A stretch of DNA of 64,000 nucleotides from Fretibacterium fastidiosum. Its GTDB lineage: Bacteria > Synergistota > Synergistia > Synergistales > Aminobacteriaceae. The stretch spans positions 2,232,001 to 2,296,000 of the forward strand of contig NZ_OZ209244.1 of NCBI RefSeq assembly GCF_964642095.1, read 5' to 3'. The translations under genes and the position numbers were made by a program. This document shows, piece by piece, positions 18,200 to 28,401 of the stretch (the first letter of the stretch is position 1; each line of letters opens with the position of its first letter). The notes below the pieces were generated by a model. That model was given only the letters and a program-made list of their open reading frames with translations, was not told the origin of the DNA and did not search any database.

Positions 18200-20571
18200 T
18201 ACTTCTCAAGAGCCCTTTCAAAGACCGACAGGACGTCTTCGACGTAACTGAAGGTCATTCCCCTGGTGTACTCCTGCGGGACCTCCTCGACGTCGGCCCG
18301 GTTGGGAAGGGGAAGGAGGATGTGAGACACGCCGTGGCGGCGGGCGGCCAGGATCTTCTCCCGGATCCCGCCGACGGGCAGGACCTTGCCGCGGAGGGAT
18401 ATCTCCCCCGTCATGGCGATGCCCTGCCGGACCCTGCGACCGCTCACCGCGGAGAGGATCGCCGTCGCCATCGTGACGCCGGCGGACGGCCCGTCCTTGG
18501 GGACGGCACCTTCCGGCACGTGCAGGTGGATGTCGAGGGCCTTCCAGTCCACGTCCTCCAGGTCGAGGGCCGCGCTCTCAGACCTCAGGTAGCTGACGGC
18601 GGCCTTGGCGGACTCCTGCATCACATCGCCCAACTGTCCCGTCAGAAGCAGCTCTCCCTTCCCCTTCATGATCACAGCTTCGATGATCAGGACGTCCCCG
18701 CCCGCCTCGGTCCAGGCGAGCCCCACGACGCTGCCCCTCTCCGGGGCGGTGGGGACCGCCAGGTCGTAGAGCTTGGGGGACCCCAGGTACTCCTTCAGGT
18801 CCGCCACCTTGACGGAGGCCGGCAGGGAGAGGGGCGCGCCCTTGTCCTCCCCCTCCACGACCTGCCGCGTGACCTTCCGCACGATCGTCGAGAGGCATCG
18901 CTCCAGCCCGCGGACCCCAGCCTCCTGGGTGTAGGAGCTGATGATCTTCTTCAGGGCGGGGACCGGAACCTTGAGCTCCATCCGCTTGAAACCGTGTTCC
19001 TTCAGGCTGCGGGGCAGGAGGTAGCGCGAGGCGATCTGCACCTTTTCCTCGGCGATGTACCCCGGAAGGGAGATGAGCTCCATGCGGTCGAGCAAGGGCC
19101 TGGGGATGGAATGGGTGACGTTCGCCGTCGTGATGAAGAGGACCTCGCTGAGGTCGAAGGAGACTTCGAGGTAGTGGTCGGCAAAGTGCGAGTTTTGGCG
19201 GGGGTCCAGGACCTCCAGCAGAGCGGAGGCCGGGTCGCCTCGAAAGTCGTTGCCCAACTTGTCGATCTCGTCCAGGAGCATGACGGGGTTGCAGCTGCCC
19301 GCCCGCACCAGCGTCTGAATGATGCGTCCCGGCAGGGAGCCGATGTACGTCCGTCGGTGTCCGCGTATCTCCGCCTCGTCCCGAACGCCGCCCAGCGATA
19401 CGTTGATGAACTTTCGGTTCAGCGCGTCGGCGATCGACCGGCCCAGGGAAGTCTTGCCGACTCCGGGAGGGCCCACGAAGCAGATGATCTGCCCCTTCAT
19501 GTCCGCACCCGCATGGCGGCGCACGGCCAGGAACTCCAATATCCTGTCCTTCACCTTGCGCAGGCCGTAGTGATCGCGGTCCAGCACCTTCTCCGCCTGC
19601 GAGATATTGTCGTTCTCCTCCGTCCGCACCCCCCAGGGGAGGTCCAGGAGCCAATCCAGGTAGCTTCGGATGACGGCAGCCTCCGGGGAGATGAAGGGCA
19701 TCTTGCGGAGGCGGGAGAGCTCCTTCTGGGCCTTTGTCCTGGCCTCCTCGCTCATGCCGGACCCCTCGATCCTCTCCGTGTAGGCGCTCCACTCCTCCTC
19801 CTCGCTTTCGCCCTGTCCCAGCTCGTTCTGGATGACGCGCAGCTGTTCCCGAAGGTAGTACTCCTTCTGGTTCTTGTCCACGGCGGAGCGCACCCGGTCC
19901 TGGATGTCGCGCTCGAGCTCCAGGATGTCGTTCTCCTCGGTCAGGAGGCGCAGGAGGAACACGAAGGCCTCCCGCATGTCCTGGATTTCGAGCAGCGCCT
20001 GTCGGTCCTCCAGTTTGATGGAGATGTGGGAGCCGATCAGATTGATCAGCTGCTCCAGGTCGTCCAGGGCCGCGATGGAGGCCATGACCTCGCCCGGTAT
20101 CCTGGGCTGAAGGGCGTTGTAGCGCTCAAAGCACTCCAACACCCGCCGCCGCCAGGGCTCAAGGGCCTTGCGGTCCGCGTTCCTCCACGCGACCGGTGTA
20201 ATGTGGGCGACGAACATCTCGTTGTCCAGCCGGTACTCCTCCGTCTGCATCCTGGTCGCACCCTCGATCAGGAGCTTGGTCGTCCCGTCGGGCAGGCGGA
20301 GCATCTGCATGAGGCTGCACAGGGTCCCCACCTTGTACAGGTCCGACGCCTCCGGGTCCTCCACGGCGTTGTTGGACTGAGCGACGACGAAGAGCTTCTT
20401 GTCCTGGAGGAAGGCGGACTCCACCGCCCGCAGGGAGCGGGGCCGTCCCACGAAGAGGGGCATGATGACCCCGGGAAAGACCACGGTGTCCCGCACCGGG
20501 AGCGTGGGGCAGTCCCTCTCCTCCACGTCGGCCGGGTCCTTCTCCCCCGTTATCAGAATCTTCGTCGGCAC
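18199..20571 (-). CDS. lon: ATP-dependent protease Lon
   Basis: 790 residues from a GTG at 20571, one base after the clpX stop. The N-terminal substrate domain ([20 protein letters not shown]) precedes the AAA+ module (Walker [12 protein letters not shown], Walker [13 protein letters not shown]). The C-terminal peptidase domain has the catalytic Ser in PKDGPSAGV and the Lys further on ([18 protein letters not shown]). It degrades misfolded and regulatory proteins in the cytoplasm. Two in-frame codons further upstream would place the start inside clpX and are less likely. Confidence 0.97.
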   Translation of the reverse strand: MPTKILITGEKDPADVEERDCPTLPVRDTVVFPGVIMPLFVGRPRSLRAVESAFLQDKKLFVVAQSNNAVEDPEASDLYKVGTLCSLMQMLRLPDGTTKLLIEGATRMQTEEYRLDNEMFVAHITPVAWRNADRKALEPWRRRVLECFERYNALQPRIPGEVMASIAALDDLEQLINLIGSHISIKLEDRQALLEIQDMREAFVFLLRLLTEENDILELERDIQDRVRSAVDKNQKEYYLREQLRVIQNELGQGESEEEEWSAYTERIEGSGMSEEARTKAQKELSRLRKMPFISPEAAVIRSYLDWLLDLPWGVRTEENDNISQAEKVLDRDHYGLRKVKDRILEFLAVRRHAGADMKGQIICFVGPPGVGKTSLGRSIADALNRKFINVSLGGVRDEAEIRGHRRTYIGSLPGRIIQTLVRAGSCNPVMLLDEIDKLGNDFRGDPASALLEVLDPRQNSHFADHYLEVSFDLSEVLFITTANVTHSIPRPLLDRMELISLPGYIAEEKVQIASRYLLPRSLKEHGFKRMELKVPVPALKKIISSYTQEAGVRGLERCLSTIVRKVTRQVVEGEDKGAPLSLPASVKVADLKEYLGSPKLYDLAVPTAPERGSVVGLAWTEAGGDVLIIEAVIMKGKGELLLTGQLGDVMQESAKAAVSYLRSESAALDLEDVDWKALDIHLHVPEGAVPKDGPSAGVTMATAILSAVSGRRVRQGIAMTGEISLRGKVLPVGGIREKILAARRHGVSHILLPLPNRADVEEVPQEYTRGMTFSYVEDVLSVFERALEK

Positions 20572-20572
20572 T

Positions 20573-21879
20573 TCAGGCGACCTCCCTGGCCTCGGCCAGG
20601 AGCCTTTCAAGGGACGTCTTGTGGTTCACGAAGTCCTCCGTTATCACCAGTTTCTTGAAGTTCTTCTCCATGGAGGGGAGCTCGAAGAGGAGGTCCAGCA
20701 TCAGGTTCTCCATGATGGCCCTCAGCCCGCGGGCGCCCGTCTTCTTCTGCACCGCAAGCTCCGCGATGCGCTTCAGGGCATCCCGGGTGAACTCCAGGTC
20801 CACGCCCTCCATGGCGAGTATCTTCTTGTACTGCTTGACCAGCGCGTTGCGCGGCTCCTGAAGGATGCGGACGAAGGCGGCGGTGTCCAGCTCCTCGAGG
20901 GCCACCAGCACGGGGATGCGTCCCACGAGCTCCGGGATGAAGCCGAAGGTCACCAGGTCCTCCGGCTGGATCTTGCTCAGGACGTTGTAGCGGTCGTCCG
21001 CGCTGCGCGCGGCCAACTCTCCGCCAAAGCCCAGGGAGCGCTGAAACTCGCGCCGTGCCACGATGTGCTCGATCCCCTCAAAGGCGCCGCCGCAGATGAA
21101 CAGGATGTTCTCGGTGTTCATCTGAATGAAGTCCTGGTGCGGGTGCTTGCGTCCGCCCTTTGGGGGGATGTTGGCGATGGTCCCCTCCAGGATCTTGAGC
21201 AGCGCCTGCTGGACGCCCTCGCCGGAGACGTCCCGCGTGATGGACACGGACTCGGACTTGCGCGCTATCTTGTCGATCTCGTCCAGGTAGATGATTCCCC
21301 GCTCCGCGGCCGACAGGTCGTAGTCGGCGGCCTGGAGGAGGCGAAGCAGGATGTTCTCGACGTCCTCCCCCACATACCCCGCCTCCGTGAGCGTCGTGGC
21401 ATCCGCGATGGCAAAGGGCACGTTCAGCCTGTGGGCCAGCGTCTGGGCGATCAGGGTCTTGCCCGACCCGGTGGGCCCGACCAGAAGGACGTTGCTCTTC
21501 TGGAGCTCGATGTCGGAGTTCTTCAGCTCAAGGTTGTTGCGGACCCTCTGATAGTGGTTGTAAACCGCGACGGAGACGACGCGCTTCGCCCTGGACTGCC
21601 CGATGACGTACTGGTCCAGGAACGCGTTGAGCTCGCGCGGCTTCACTGCCTCGAGCTCGGCAAAGGGCAGGGGGCCTTCCTGCGGGACCGCGGTGCCCTT
21701 CGCGCCCTCCGGCCGCCCCCTCCCTCCTCGGCCAGGATCATGTTGCAGAGCTCGACGCACTCGTCGCAGATCCAAACCCCAGACCCAGCCATCAGGCGGT
21801 GAACCTCGTCCTGGGACTTCCCGCAGAACGAGCAGTGAACGTCATTGAAACCGATATCAGTTCTTTTCATCTTCTTCAA
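20573..21879 (-). CDS. clpX: ClpX unfoldase, interrupted by an apparent frameshift
   Basis: The N-terminal zinc domain is read in one frame from 21879 (TTG; ATG at 21870 also possible): [19 protein letters not shown] then [20 protein letters not shown]. The AAA+ body is in another frame down to 20573: [20 protein letters not shown], Walker [10 protein letters not shown], Walker [20 protein letters not shown] loop and the sensor-2 region [13 protein letters not shown]. The switch is needed in a G-rich run at about 21715-21735 and corresponds to one missing base or a -1 shift. Every other part of the protein is intact, so sequencing or assembly error is the likeliest cause. It unfolds proteins for ClpP, encoded just upstream. 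Confidence 0.85.
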
Positions 21880-22029
21880 CTGTAAAAAGACCTCCGGGGA
21901 GCGTCCCCCTGCGGCAGACGGAACGGGTGTCCGTCCTCTGCCAAGCCATGCGGCCCCGCATTAAAAAGGGACCGCCAGGCACCGTGCCTCGAAAGCTCGC
22001 CCGCGCTGCAGCGGTCACGGCGCGCTGTT

Positions 22030-22058
22030 ACAATAATTTCCTCAGTTTACAGACACAA
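22030..22058 (-). promoter_or_regulatory. Possible internal promoter before clpX
   Basis: Minus strand TTGTGT (22058-22053), 17-bp spacer, TATTGT (22035-22030), within the 241-bp gap between clpP and clpX. The gap is unusually long for this operon, so separate expression of clpX-lon-engB is plausible. The rest of the gap holds only GC-rich potential hairpins. Confidence 0.4.
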
Positions 22059-22120
22059 CGAAGGGGACGGAAAGGCATCCTATCCCCTCAAGCGAACCTC
22101 TGTGCGGGCCCGTTCGGGCG

Positions 22121-22708
22121 TCAGCGCGATTCGATGATGCGGTCGATCAGGCCGTAGTCCAGCGCCTCCTGAGCCGTCATGAAGTTGTCCCGATCGGTGT
22201 CCTGGGCCACCTTCTCCACGTCCTGTCCCGTGTGCCGGGCCAGGATCGCGTTCATACGCTTTCTGGTGTTCAGGATGTTGCGCGCGTGGATCTCAATGTC
22301 GCTCGCCTGCCCACTCGTGCCGCCCAGGGGCTGATGGATCATGACCTCCGCGTTGGGGAGCGCCAGGCGCTTCCCCCTGGCTCCCCCGGACAGGAGGATG
22401 GCGGCCATGCTGGCGGCCATCCCGACGCAGATCGTCGATACCGGACTCTTGATGTACTGCATCGTGTCGTAGATGGCCATCCCCGCCGTGACGCTCCCGC
22501 CAGGGCTGTTGATGTAGAGGTGGATGTCCTTATCCGGATCCTCGCTCTCCAGAAACAGGAGCTGCGCGACGATAGAGTTCGCCACGTCGTCCATCACCTG
22601 GGTGCCCAAAAACACGATGCGGTCCTTAAGGAGCCGGCTGTAGATGTCGTAGCTGCGCTCGCCGCGCCCCGTCTGCTCGATAACGTAAGGGATGTAATAG
22701 GTGCTCAT
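22121..22708 (-). CDS. clpP: ATP-dependent Clp protease proteolytic subunit
   Basis: 195 residues. The serine of the catalytic triad is in [15 protein letters not shown], the histidine in [10 protein letters not shown], and the aspartate in the C-terminal DTDRDNFM segment. [19 protein letters not shown] is the oxyanion-side strand. It forms the tetradecameric chamber fed by ClpX. It lies 13 bases after tig, as in many genomes. Confidence 0.98.
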   Translation of the reverse strand: MSTYYIPYVIEQTGRGERSYDIYSRLLKDRIVFLGTQVMDDVANSIVAQLLFLESEDPDKDIHLYINSPGGSVTAGMAIYDTMQYIKSPVSTICVGMAASMAAILLSGGARGKRLALPNAEVMIHQPLGGTSGQASDIEIHARNILNTRKRMNAILARHTGQDVEKVAQDTDRDNFMTAQEALDYGLIDRIIESR

Positions 22709-22721
22709 CAGGACCTCCTCC

Positions 22722-24095
22722 TTACCGTTGCTCCTGGGGCTGTCCTTCCTTGATTTCCTTCTGCGGGACGGAGAGCTCGGCGACTTCCCTGACCTTCACC
22801 AGCGACAGGACCTGCCTGAGCACCTTGTCCTGGTACACCTCGTTCGTCAGCTGCTCCATCGCCTTCTCGTTCTTGTAGAAGTAGGCGGCCAGGCTGTTTC
22901 GGTCGATCCCATAGAGGGAGGCACGCCGCTTAAGCTCCGCCTCCACGTCCTCCTGTTCGATCCCGACATCGTACTTCTTTGCCACAGCGTTCAGGACCAG
23001 GGTGCGGCGCACGAGGTTCTCCGCCCTCGTGTCCAGGATCTTCAGGTAGTCCTGCTCCCAGTGGTCGTTCTTCGGGCCCAGGACCTGGTGCAGCTCCATG
23101 CCGTAGCGCTCCTTCGCCTCCTGTTCGTCCCTGCGGCGCAACGTCGCGGCCTCCCTCTTGATCATGGAGACCGGAACCTCCAGCTCGGAGCGACGGACGA
23201 GTTCCTCCAACGCACGGAGGGCTGCGTCATCACCGTTCTCCCTTTCGAGGCTGGCCGCGAGGTCGCTCCGCATCTTGCTGCGGAACGCCTCCTCGGTGAG
23301 GACCTCCGTCTCGTCGCCGAACAGCTTTTTATAAAACGCCTCCCCCAGCTCCGGGAGGACGCGCTCCACGGCGCTCTCCAGGGTCATCGTGTAGTGAATG
23401 CGCTTGCCCGCGACCTTCTTATCCTGATAATCGGGTTCAACGTCAAACTCCGTCTCGACGACGTCCCCAATGGAATGCCCCAGAAGCGCCTCGCGGATTG
23501 CAGGGCGCACGTTCTCGTCGGCGAGGTCGATCTCGTTCTTCCGCGGCGCGGTCTCCTCCGCGCCCTCCTCCAGGACCCGGACCCGAAAGGTGACGGTCAC
23601 GACGTCGTTCACCTCCACAGGGCGCTCCACCGGGTTCAGGCTCGATCGGTCCCTGCGCAGGCGGTCGATGAGCTTCTCCAGCATGTCGTCCGTGACGTCG
23701 GTCCTCACCTTTTCGACCTCGATCTCCCCGATCTCCGGCAGCTTGACCTCCGGCATCACCTCAAAGCTCAGTTCGCAGGAGACGGGCTGGCCCTCACGAA
23801 TATCGCCCGCGCTCAGCAGAGAGGGCTGATCGATCGTCTCCAGGTCGTAGTCCTCCAGGATCTGCGGCACCGCGTTTGAAAGGAGCTTTTCAAGGGTCTC
23901 GTTGTAAAGCGCGTCGCGCCCGACGCGCATCTCGATGACCTTCCGGGGAGCGTGTCCCCGGCGGAACCCAGGGATGTTAAGATCGCGAGACAGCTCGCGC
24001 AGCGCCTTCTTGAGGCCGTCCACGAACTCGTCCGCTTCAAAGTTCACCTTGATCTTGACGACGTTTTTATCCTGTCCCAGCAACTCTGTATTCAT
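22722..24095 (-). CDS. tig: Trigger factor
   Basis: 457 residues. The ribosome-docking loop [13 protein letters not shown] is near residue 45, the FKBP-like peptidyl-prolyl isomerase domain is around 155-240, and the long helical C-terminal arms follow. It holds nascent chains at the ribosome exit tunnel. It heads the operon with clpP and clpX. Confidence 0.97.
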   Translation of the reverse strand: MNTELLGQDKNVVKIKVNFEADEFVDGLKKALRELSRDLNIPGFRRGHAPRKVIEMRVGRDALYNETLEKLLSNAVPQILEDYDLETIDQPSLLSAGDIREGQPVSCELSFEVMPEVKLPEIGEIEVEKVRTDVTDDMLEKLIDRLRRDRSSLNPVERPVEVNDVVTVTFRVRVLEEGAEETAPRKNEIDLADENVRPAIREALLGHSIGDVVETEFDVEPDYQDKKVAGKRIHYTMTLESAVERVLPELGEAFYKKLFGDETEVLTEEAFRSKMRSDLAASLERENGDDAALRALEELVRRSELEVPVSMIKREAATLRRRDEQEAKERYGMELHQVLGPKNDHWEQDYLKILDTRAENLVRRTLVLNAVAKKYDVGIEQEDVEAELKRRASLYGIDRNSLAAYFYKNEKAMEQLTNEVYQDKVLRQVLSLVKVREVAELSVPQKEIKEGQPQEQR

Positions 24096-24129
24096 TCCTC
24101 AGGCTCCTTTCGACCTTGCAAACGCGCGT

Positions 24130-24138
24130 ATTATACCA
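24130..24138 (-). promoter_or_regulatory. Extended -10 promoter of tig
   Basis: Minus strand TGGTATAAT is a perfect extended -10, 35 bases before the tig ATG. No good -35 is seen. Confidence 0.65.
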
Positions 24139-24226
24139 TTAAAAACGAACAAAAGCGCGGAGGCTCCCGATCGCCCCGTCTCTTTTTCGCCAGCGACGGC
24201 ACGCGCTCCGTAGAGCCCTCCGTCTG

Positions 24227-24235
24227 TGCTAGAAT
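24227..24235 (+). promoter_or_regulatory. Extended -10 promoter of the 143-residue orphan gene
   Basis: TGCTAGAAT (TGn plus TAGAAT) lies 62 bases before the ATG at 24297, facing away from the tig promoter. Confidence 0.5.
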
Positions 24236-24296
24236 GAACGTTGTTGCGTCATCGGCGGCACGGTCGCCGCACTTTATTTTTTGGAGGAATTTTATC

Positions 24297-24728
24297 ATGC
24301 CGATGCAGATAGGTCTCGACGAGTTGATCTCCATGCTGCTCGCCAGGATGGACGGCCTGACGATGGACTCGGAAAACCAGAAGAGCCGCTTCAACATCAT
24401 GTTCCGCATCCTGTACAGGAAGGGGTTCTTCGACGAGAGCGACGTGCTGGACGCCGTTCGGGAGGAACACGGCATCCTCCACTCCCTGGGGATGCTGAAG
24501 GAAATGCCGGACGAGAAGGCCCTGAAGGCCGTGGCGGACGGGCTGATGCTGTGGATCAAGGGGGACGTGGAGGCCATCAAAAAGTCCATCGAGGACTACG
24601 ACAAGCGCTTGAAAGAGGCCATGTCGCACCAGAAGTCGAAGATCGACGTCGCCCCGGCCGCCGTGCTGGACCAGCTGGATCGTCTGGGCGGCGGCAGTCA
24701 GGGCGGCGGAAAGAAGCTAATCCTCTAG
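24297..24728 (+). CDS. Conserved-looking protein of unknown function
   Basis: 143 residues, starting MPMQIGLDELISMLLARMDG behind a TTGGAGGAA ribosome binding site. It is mainly helical and charged, with no membrane segment, and its tail is glycine-rich (LDQLDRLGGGSQGGGKKLIL). I do not recognise a family. It ends 25 bases before a nucleoside-sugar epimerase gene and likely shares its transcript, which weakly suggests a link to surface-sugar synthesis. Confidence 0.7.
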   Translation: MPMQIGLDELISMLLARMDGLTMDSENQKSRFNIMFRILYRKGFFDESDVLDAVREEHGILHSLGMLKEMPDEKALKAVADGLMLWIKGDVEAIKKSIEDYDKRLKEAMSHQKSKIDVAPAAVLDQLDRLGGGSQGGGKKLIL

Positions 24729-24753
24729 GGTCACCAGGGGACGCAAGGGCATC

Positions 24754-26601
24754 ATGAGGCGTCTTTTGCTGGCGACGCTCCGCCTGTGGAACCGGGCGGC
24801 CAACAGCGGCCTTATCGTGGCGCTGCTCGACCTCCTGCTCCTCGCCCTCGCCTGCTACCTGGGGTACGCCATACGGCTCAGCCTCTTCATCCCCGCACTC
24901 TACGCGAGGGACTGCATCGTCACGGCGATCGCCTTTCCGGCGCTGGCGTCGGCCATCTTCACGGTCTTCGGCCAGTACAAAATTCTGTGGACCCAGGCCA
25001 GCCTCGAGGACTACGTGCGCTTCAGCGAGCTCTACCTCCTCGCCTCCCTGCTCTTTGTCCTCGTGAACGGCGTCTGGCGCCTCGTCCTCCTCCCGCGCAC
25101 GTCCCTGGCCATCATGCTCTCCGCCGGCGTCCTCTTCAGCGGGGCGCTCCGCGTGTCCTGGCGCCTCCACGCTCAGCCGGCCAGGGAAGGGGAACGACTG
25201 AAGGCCCTCATCGTCGGGGCCGGCGAGGCGGGCGCCCTCCTGGCCCGCGACCTCATGCGCAACGCCAGCAGCCTCGTTCCGAAAGCCTTCGTGGACGACG
25301 ACCCCCAAAAGGCGGGCAAGCGGATCGCGGGGCTGAAGGTCGTCGGCGACACGTCGCGGCTGGCGGAGGTCGTCCGGGAGGAGGGGATCCGGGTCGTCCT
25401 GATCGCCATTCCTTCAGCGCACGGCCGCAAGATTCGCTCCCTCTACAAGCAGCTCGCTCCCCTTGGGGTGGAGGTTCGCCTCCTGCCCAGCCTGCGGGAG
25501 CTGGCGGGCGGTGCGGTGTCCGTCACGAGGCTGCGCAGCGTCAAGCTCGAGGACCTGCTGGGGCGCGATCCCATCAGGATCGACCTGGACGAGGACTCGA
25601 ACTACATCCGGCGCCGGCGCGTCCTGGTGACCGGGGCGGGCGGTTCCATCGGCAGCGAGATCGTTCGGCAGGTCATCCAAAACAAGCCCGCGGAGCTCCT
25701 CGTCCTGGGGCACGGAGAACAGTCCATCTACCTCCTGACCGAGTCTTTGAGCAGGGCGAAGCCGGACGTCCCCATACGCCCCATCATCGCGGACGTCGCG
25801 GACGAGATCGCCATGGGGGACGTCTTCGACCGTTACCAACCCCAGTTAGTCTTCCACGCCGCCGCGCACAAGCACGTCCCCCTGATGGAGTTCTCCCCCA
25901 GGGAGGCGCTGCGCGTCAACGGGCTGGGGACGCGCACCTTGGCGCGCGCCGCCGGTGAACACGGCGCGGAGCGGATGGTGCTGATCTCCACGGACAAGGC
26001 CGTCAACCCATCGAGCGTCATGGGGGCCACGAAGCGGGTCGCCGAGCGGGCACTGGAGCAGGAGCAAGAGAGCCACCCGGGGACGGCCTACATGGCCGTG
26101 CGCTTCGGCAACGTGCTGGGCAGCCGGGGGAGCGTGATCCCGAAGTTCGAGAGGCAGATCGCGTCGGGGGGGCCCGTCACGGTCACCGACCCGCAGATGA
26201 AGCGCTACTTCATGCTGATCCCGGAGGCCGTCAGCCTGGTGATCCAGGCCGGCGCCCTGGGGAAAGGGGGCGAGCTCTTCGTCCTGGACATGGGGGAGCC
26301 CGTCGTCATCACGGAGATGGCCGAGCTGCTGATCCGCCTTTACGGGTACGAACCCTACCGCGACATCCCCATCGTCTTCACCGGCGTTCGCCCCGGAGAG
26401 AAGCTCGAGGAGGAGCTCTTCTACGACCCAGGGTCCGTACACCCGACCCGACACCCGAAGATCTTCACGAGCCCCCTGGGCGGGGCGATGGACGCCCGAT
26501 CCTTCAACTCCCTCCTCGACGAGGCCGTCCGCCGTCCGCAGGAGGCGCTGACGCTGCTCCATCGCCTGGTCCCGGAGTACGCGGAGTGGGAGAGGGCCTG
26601 A
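24754..26601 (+). CDS. Membrane-bound UDP-sugar dehydratase/epimerase (CapD/FlaA1/WbpM family)
   Basis: 615 residues. Four N-terminal membrane helices (about 15-135) lead to a CoA-binding-like domain (ALIVGAGEAGALLARDLM) and then an extended short-chain dehydrogenase domain from about 290: VLVTGAGGSIGSEIVRQ binds NAD(P). The family's catalytic region reads LISTDKAVNPSSVMGATKR, the form that keeps M-x-x-x-K in place of Y-x-x-x-K as in 4,6-dehydratases. These enzymes convert UDP-GlcNAc to 4-keto-6-deoxy sugars for capsule or O-antigen. A GC-rich stem spans its stop codon (26588-26612). Confidence 0.92.
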   Translation: MRRLLLATLRLWNRAANSGLIVALLDLLLLALACYLGYAIRLSLFIPALYARDCIVTAIAFPALASAIFTVFGQYKILWTQASLEDYVRFSELYLLASLLFVLVNGVWRLVLLPRTSLAIMLSAGVLFSGALRVSWRLHAQPAREGERLKALIVGAGEAGALLARDLMRNASSLVPKAFVDDDPQKAGKRIAGLKVVGDTSRLAEVVREEGIRVVLIAIPSAHGRKIRSLYKQLAPLGVEVRLLPSLRELAGGAVSVTRLRSVKLEDLLGRDPIRIDLDEDSNYIRRRRVLVTGAGGSIGSEIVRQVIQNKPAELLVLGHGEQSIYLLTESLSRAKPDVPIRPIIADVADEIAMGDVFDRYQPQLVFHAAAHKHVPLMEFSPREALRVNGLGTRTLARAAGEHGAERMVLISTDKAVNPSSVMGATKRVAERALEQEQESHPGTAYMAVRFGNVLGSRGSVIPKFERQIASGGPVTVTDPQMKRYFMLIPEAVSLVIQAGALGKGGELFVLDMGEPVVITEMAELLIRLYGYEPYRDIPIVFTGVRPGEKLEEELFYDPGSVHPTRHPKIFTSPLGGAMDARSFNSLLDEAVRRPQEALTLLHRLVPEYAEWERA

Positions 26602-26639
26602 CGGCCCCTCCCCCACCCTTCAGGACGCGTCAATTTCCC

Positions 26640-26894
26640 TCAGGCGTCCGCCTTCCCTTCGATCAAGGTCAGTTTCATCCCACGGCTCATCCGTTTGATC
26701 TCGTCCTCGCGCCTCATCGCGTCCGAGCGCGACGCGCACTCCTCCTGATAGACGAGCTCAAGGGGCAGGTGCGAACGCGTGTACCGCCCTCCCCGTCCCG
26801 CGCGGTGACGGCTCAGGCGGCGTGCGACGTCCACGGTCCAGCCCGTGTAGAGCGATCCGTCCCCGCAGCGCAGCACGTAGACGTAGAAGCCCAC
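26640..26894 (-). CDS. GIY-YIG domain protein (YhbQ/UPF0213 type)
   Basis: 84 residues; YVYVLRCGDGSLYTGWTVDV is the GIY-YIG core, followed by the conserved Arg (RRLSRH) and a C-terminal EDEIKRMSRGMKLTLI. The fold is a small nuclease domain; cellular role in this subfamily is not settled. It starts 4 bases after the mntP stop and ends the pgsA-mntP group. Confidence 0.9.
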   Translation of the reverse strand: MGFYVYVLRCGDGSLYTGWTVDVARRLSRHRAGRGGRYTRSHLPLELVYQEECASRSDAMRREDEIKRMSRGMKLTLIEGKADA

Positions 26895-26898
26895 GAGG

Positions 26899-27501
26899 CT
26901 AGCCCAGGGAGGGGGGCAGGACCGACGCCGTACCCATCCTCCACTCCTCCATCAGGTGCGTCGCCAGGATGTTGAGGCCGATGAGGATAAGCAGGACTCC
27001 ACCCAGGAGCTCCATCTTTCGTCCGAGGCCCGCCCCCGCCGTGCGGCCCAGCCAGGTCCCCGCGGCACATGCCCCCGCCGTCACCCCGCCGGCAACGGCA
27101 GCGAGGGGCATGACGGGCAGTCGGGTGAGGCCGAACCCCGCCCCGACGGCCAGGGCGTCGATCGACGTGGCCAGCGCGACCGTGAGCAACAGCCTGAGAG
27201 ACCGGGTGACGTCGCGGCACTCCTCCTCTCCGCCGCGGAGGAAGTCGCACACCATTCCCCCTCCGACAAAGGCCAGGAGCCCGAAGGCCAGCCAGTGATC
27301 CCAGAAGGAGAACCACCTTGCGGAAGCCATGCCAAGCTTCCACCCCAAAAGCGGCATGAAGAACTGAAACGTCCCGCAGGCCAGCCCGAGGCGGGAGGCG
27401 GGGCGCCATGGACTGCCCACGGTGCAGGCCCCCACGCAGATGGACATGGCGAAGGCGTCCATCGCAAGCGAGCACCCCGATACGACGGCGGCCCAGCTCA
27501 T
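26899..27501 (-). CDS. mntP: Manganese efflux pump MntP
   Basis: 200 residues with six hydrophobic segments in two related halves. The paired family motifs are SLAMDAFAMSICVGA at the first helix and LATSIDALAVGAGF at the fourth, each with a membrane-embedded Asp for Mn2+. It exports excess manganese. No yybP-ykoY riboswitch was recognised in the 58 bases upstream. Confidence 0.93.
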   Translation of the reverse strand: MSWAAVVSGCSLAMDAFAMSICVGACTVGSPWRPASRLGLACGTFQFFMPLLGWKLGMASARWFSFWDHWLAFGLLAFVGGGMVCDFLRGGEEECRDVTRSLRLLLTVALATSIDALAVGAGFGLTRLPVMPLAAVAGGVTAGACAAGTWLGRTAGAGLGRKMELLGGVLLILIGLNILATHLMEEWRMGTASVLPPSLG

Positions 27502-27559
27502 CGATCCCTGATCCTCATCCGGCAGACGGCGAACACGATCGGCCTCACGCCTCCGGGCG

Positions 27560-28156
27560 CTATCGGCCCCGGGCGTCCTCCTCCGCGTTCAGGAGCATCC
27601 GGCTGCCGTCGATGAGGTACTCCATTCCGGACCATACCGTCAGGATCATGGCGACCCACATGAGGGCCATTCCCCCCGGCAGCTTCAGGATCAGCATGGC
27701 GAGGGCCACGATCTGAAAGACCGTCTTCAGCTTGCCGCCCTTCGAGGCGGCGATGACGACGCCCTCCGCCGCCGCCACCAGGCGCAGCCCGGTCACGACG
27801 AACTCGCGTGTGATGATGACCAGCACGATCCATCCGGGGATGCGCTGGAGCTCCACGAGGGCGATCATCGCTGCGATGACCAGCACCTTATCCGCCAGGG
27901 GGTCGATGAACTTCCCCAGCGTCGTGATCAGGTGGTGCTTGCGCGCGATGTAGCCGTCCATGGAATCCGTGATGGCCGCGATGATGAACACCACGGCCGC
28001 CAGGAGGTCCCCCAGCGTCAGGGGCTCGGCGCCGTCGAGGGAGAGGAACGGGACGGGAGCGCTGATCCTCAGGGAGAGGAACAGCAGGACAAGAGGGGCC
28101 AGGAACACGCGCACAAGGCTCAGGGTGTTCGGTACGTTCAATATTTTCGGGCTCAA
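27560..28156 (-). CDS. pgsA: CDP-diacylglycerol-glycerol-3-phosphate 3-phosphatidyltransferase
   Basis: 198 residues, four to five membrane helices. The CDP-alcohol phosphatidyltransferase signature is complete: DSMDGYIARKHHLITTLGKF followed by IDPLADK. It makes phosphatidylglycerol phosphate, first step to acidic phospholipids. The start is a TTG at 28156 behind GGAGGTGGAG; the sequence SPKILNVPNTLSLVRVFLAP then matches the family N-terminus. Confidence 0.95.
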   Translation of the reverse strand: MSPKILNVPNTLSLVRVFLAPLVLLFLSLRISAPVPFLSLDGAEPLTLGDLLAAVVFIIAAITDSMDGYIARKHHLITTLGKFIDPLADKVLVIAAMIALVELQRIPGWIVLVIITREFVVTGLRLVAAAEGVVIAASKGGKLKTVFQIVALAMLILKLPGGMALMWVAMILTVWSGMEYLIDGSRMLLNAEEDARGR

Positions 28157-28240
28157 AACAACTCCACCTCCAGGGCGTCCGCCCCATCAGCACGACGGGA
28201 AATGAGCGATAGACGATGCGCCGTGAACTTCCACGCCATG

Positions 28241-28246
28241 ATTATA
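28241..28246 (-). promoter_or_regulatory. -10 element for pgsA
   Basis: Minus-strand TATAAT, 85 bases before the pgsA TTG. No clear -35 is visible at 16-18 bp. Confidence 0.4.
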
Positions 28247-28333
28247 GCTCAAAACCCATGGAAGGGGGCGTTTGCGCCGCCTGCAACTTTCAGCGGGCCG
28301 AATAAAAGCCGAACGAAAGGGGGTATCATGCAC

Positions 28334-28339
28334 TATAAT
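28334..28339 (+). promoter_or_regulatory. -10 element for the GntR regulator
   Basis: TATAAT 62 bases before the ATG at 28402. The -35 region is weak. Confidence 0.4.
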
Positions 28340-28401
28340 GGAAGCGGAACGTTTTGGTTTGACGCCGCTGCAATTTTTTCTGAAGGGAAGCTGCGATCGG
28401 C

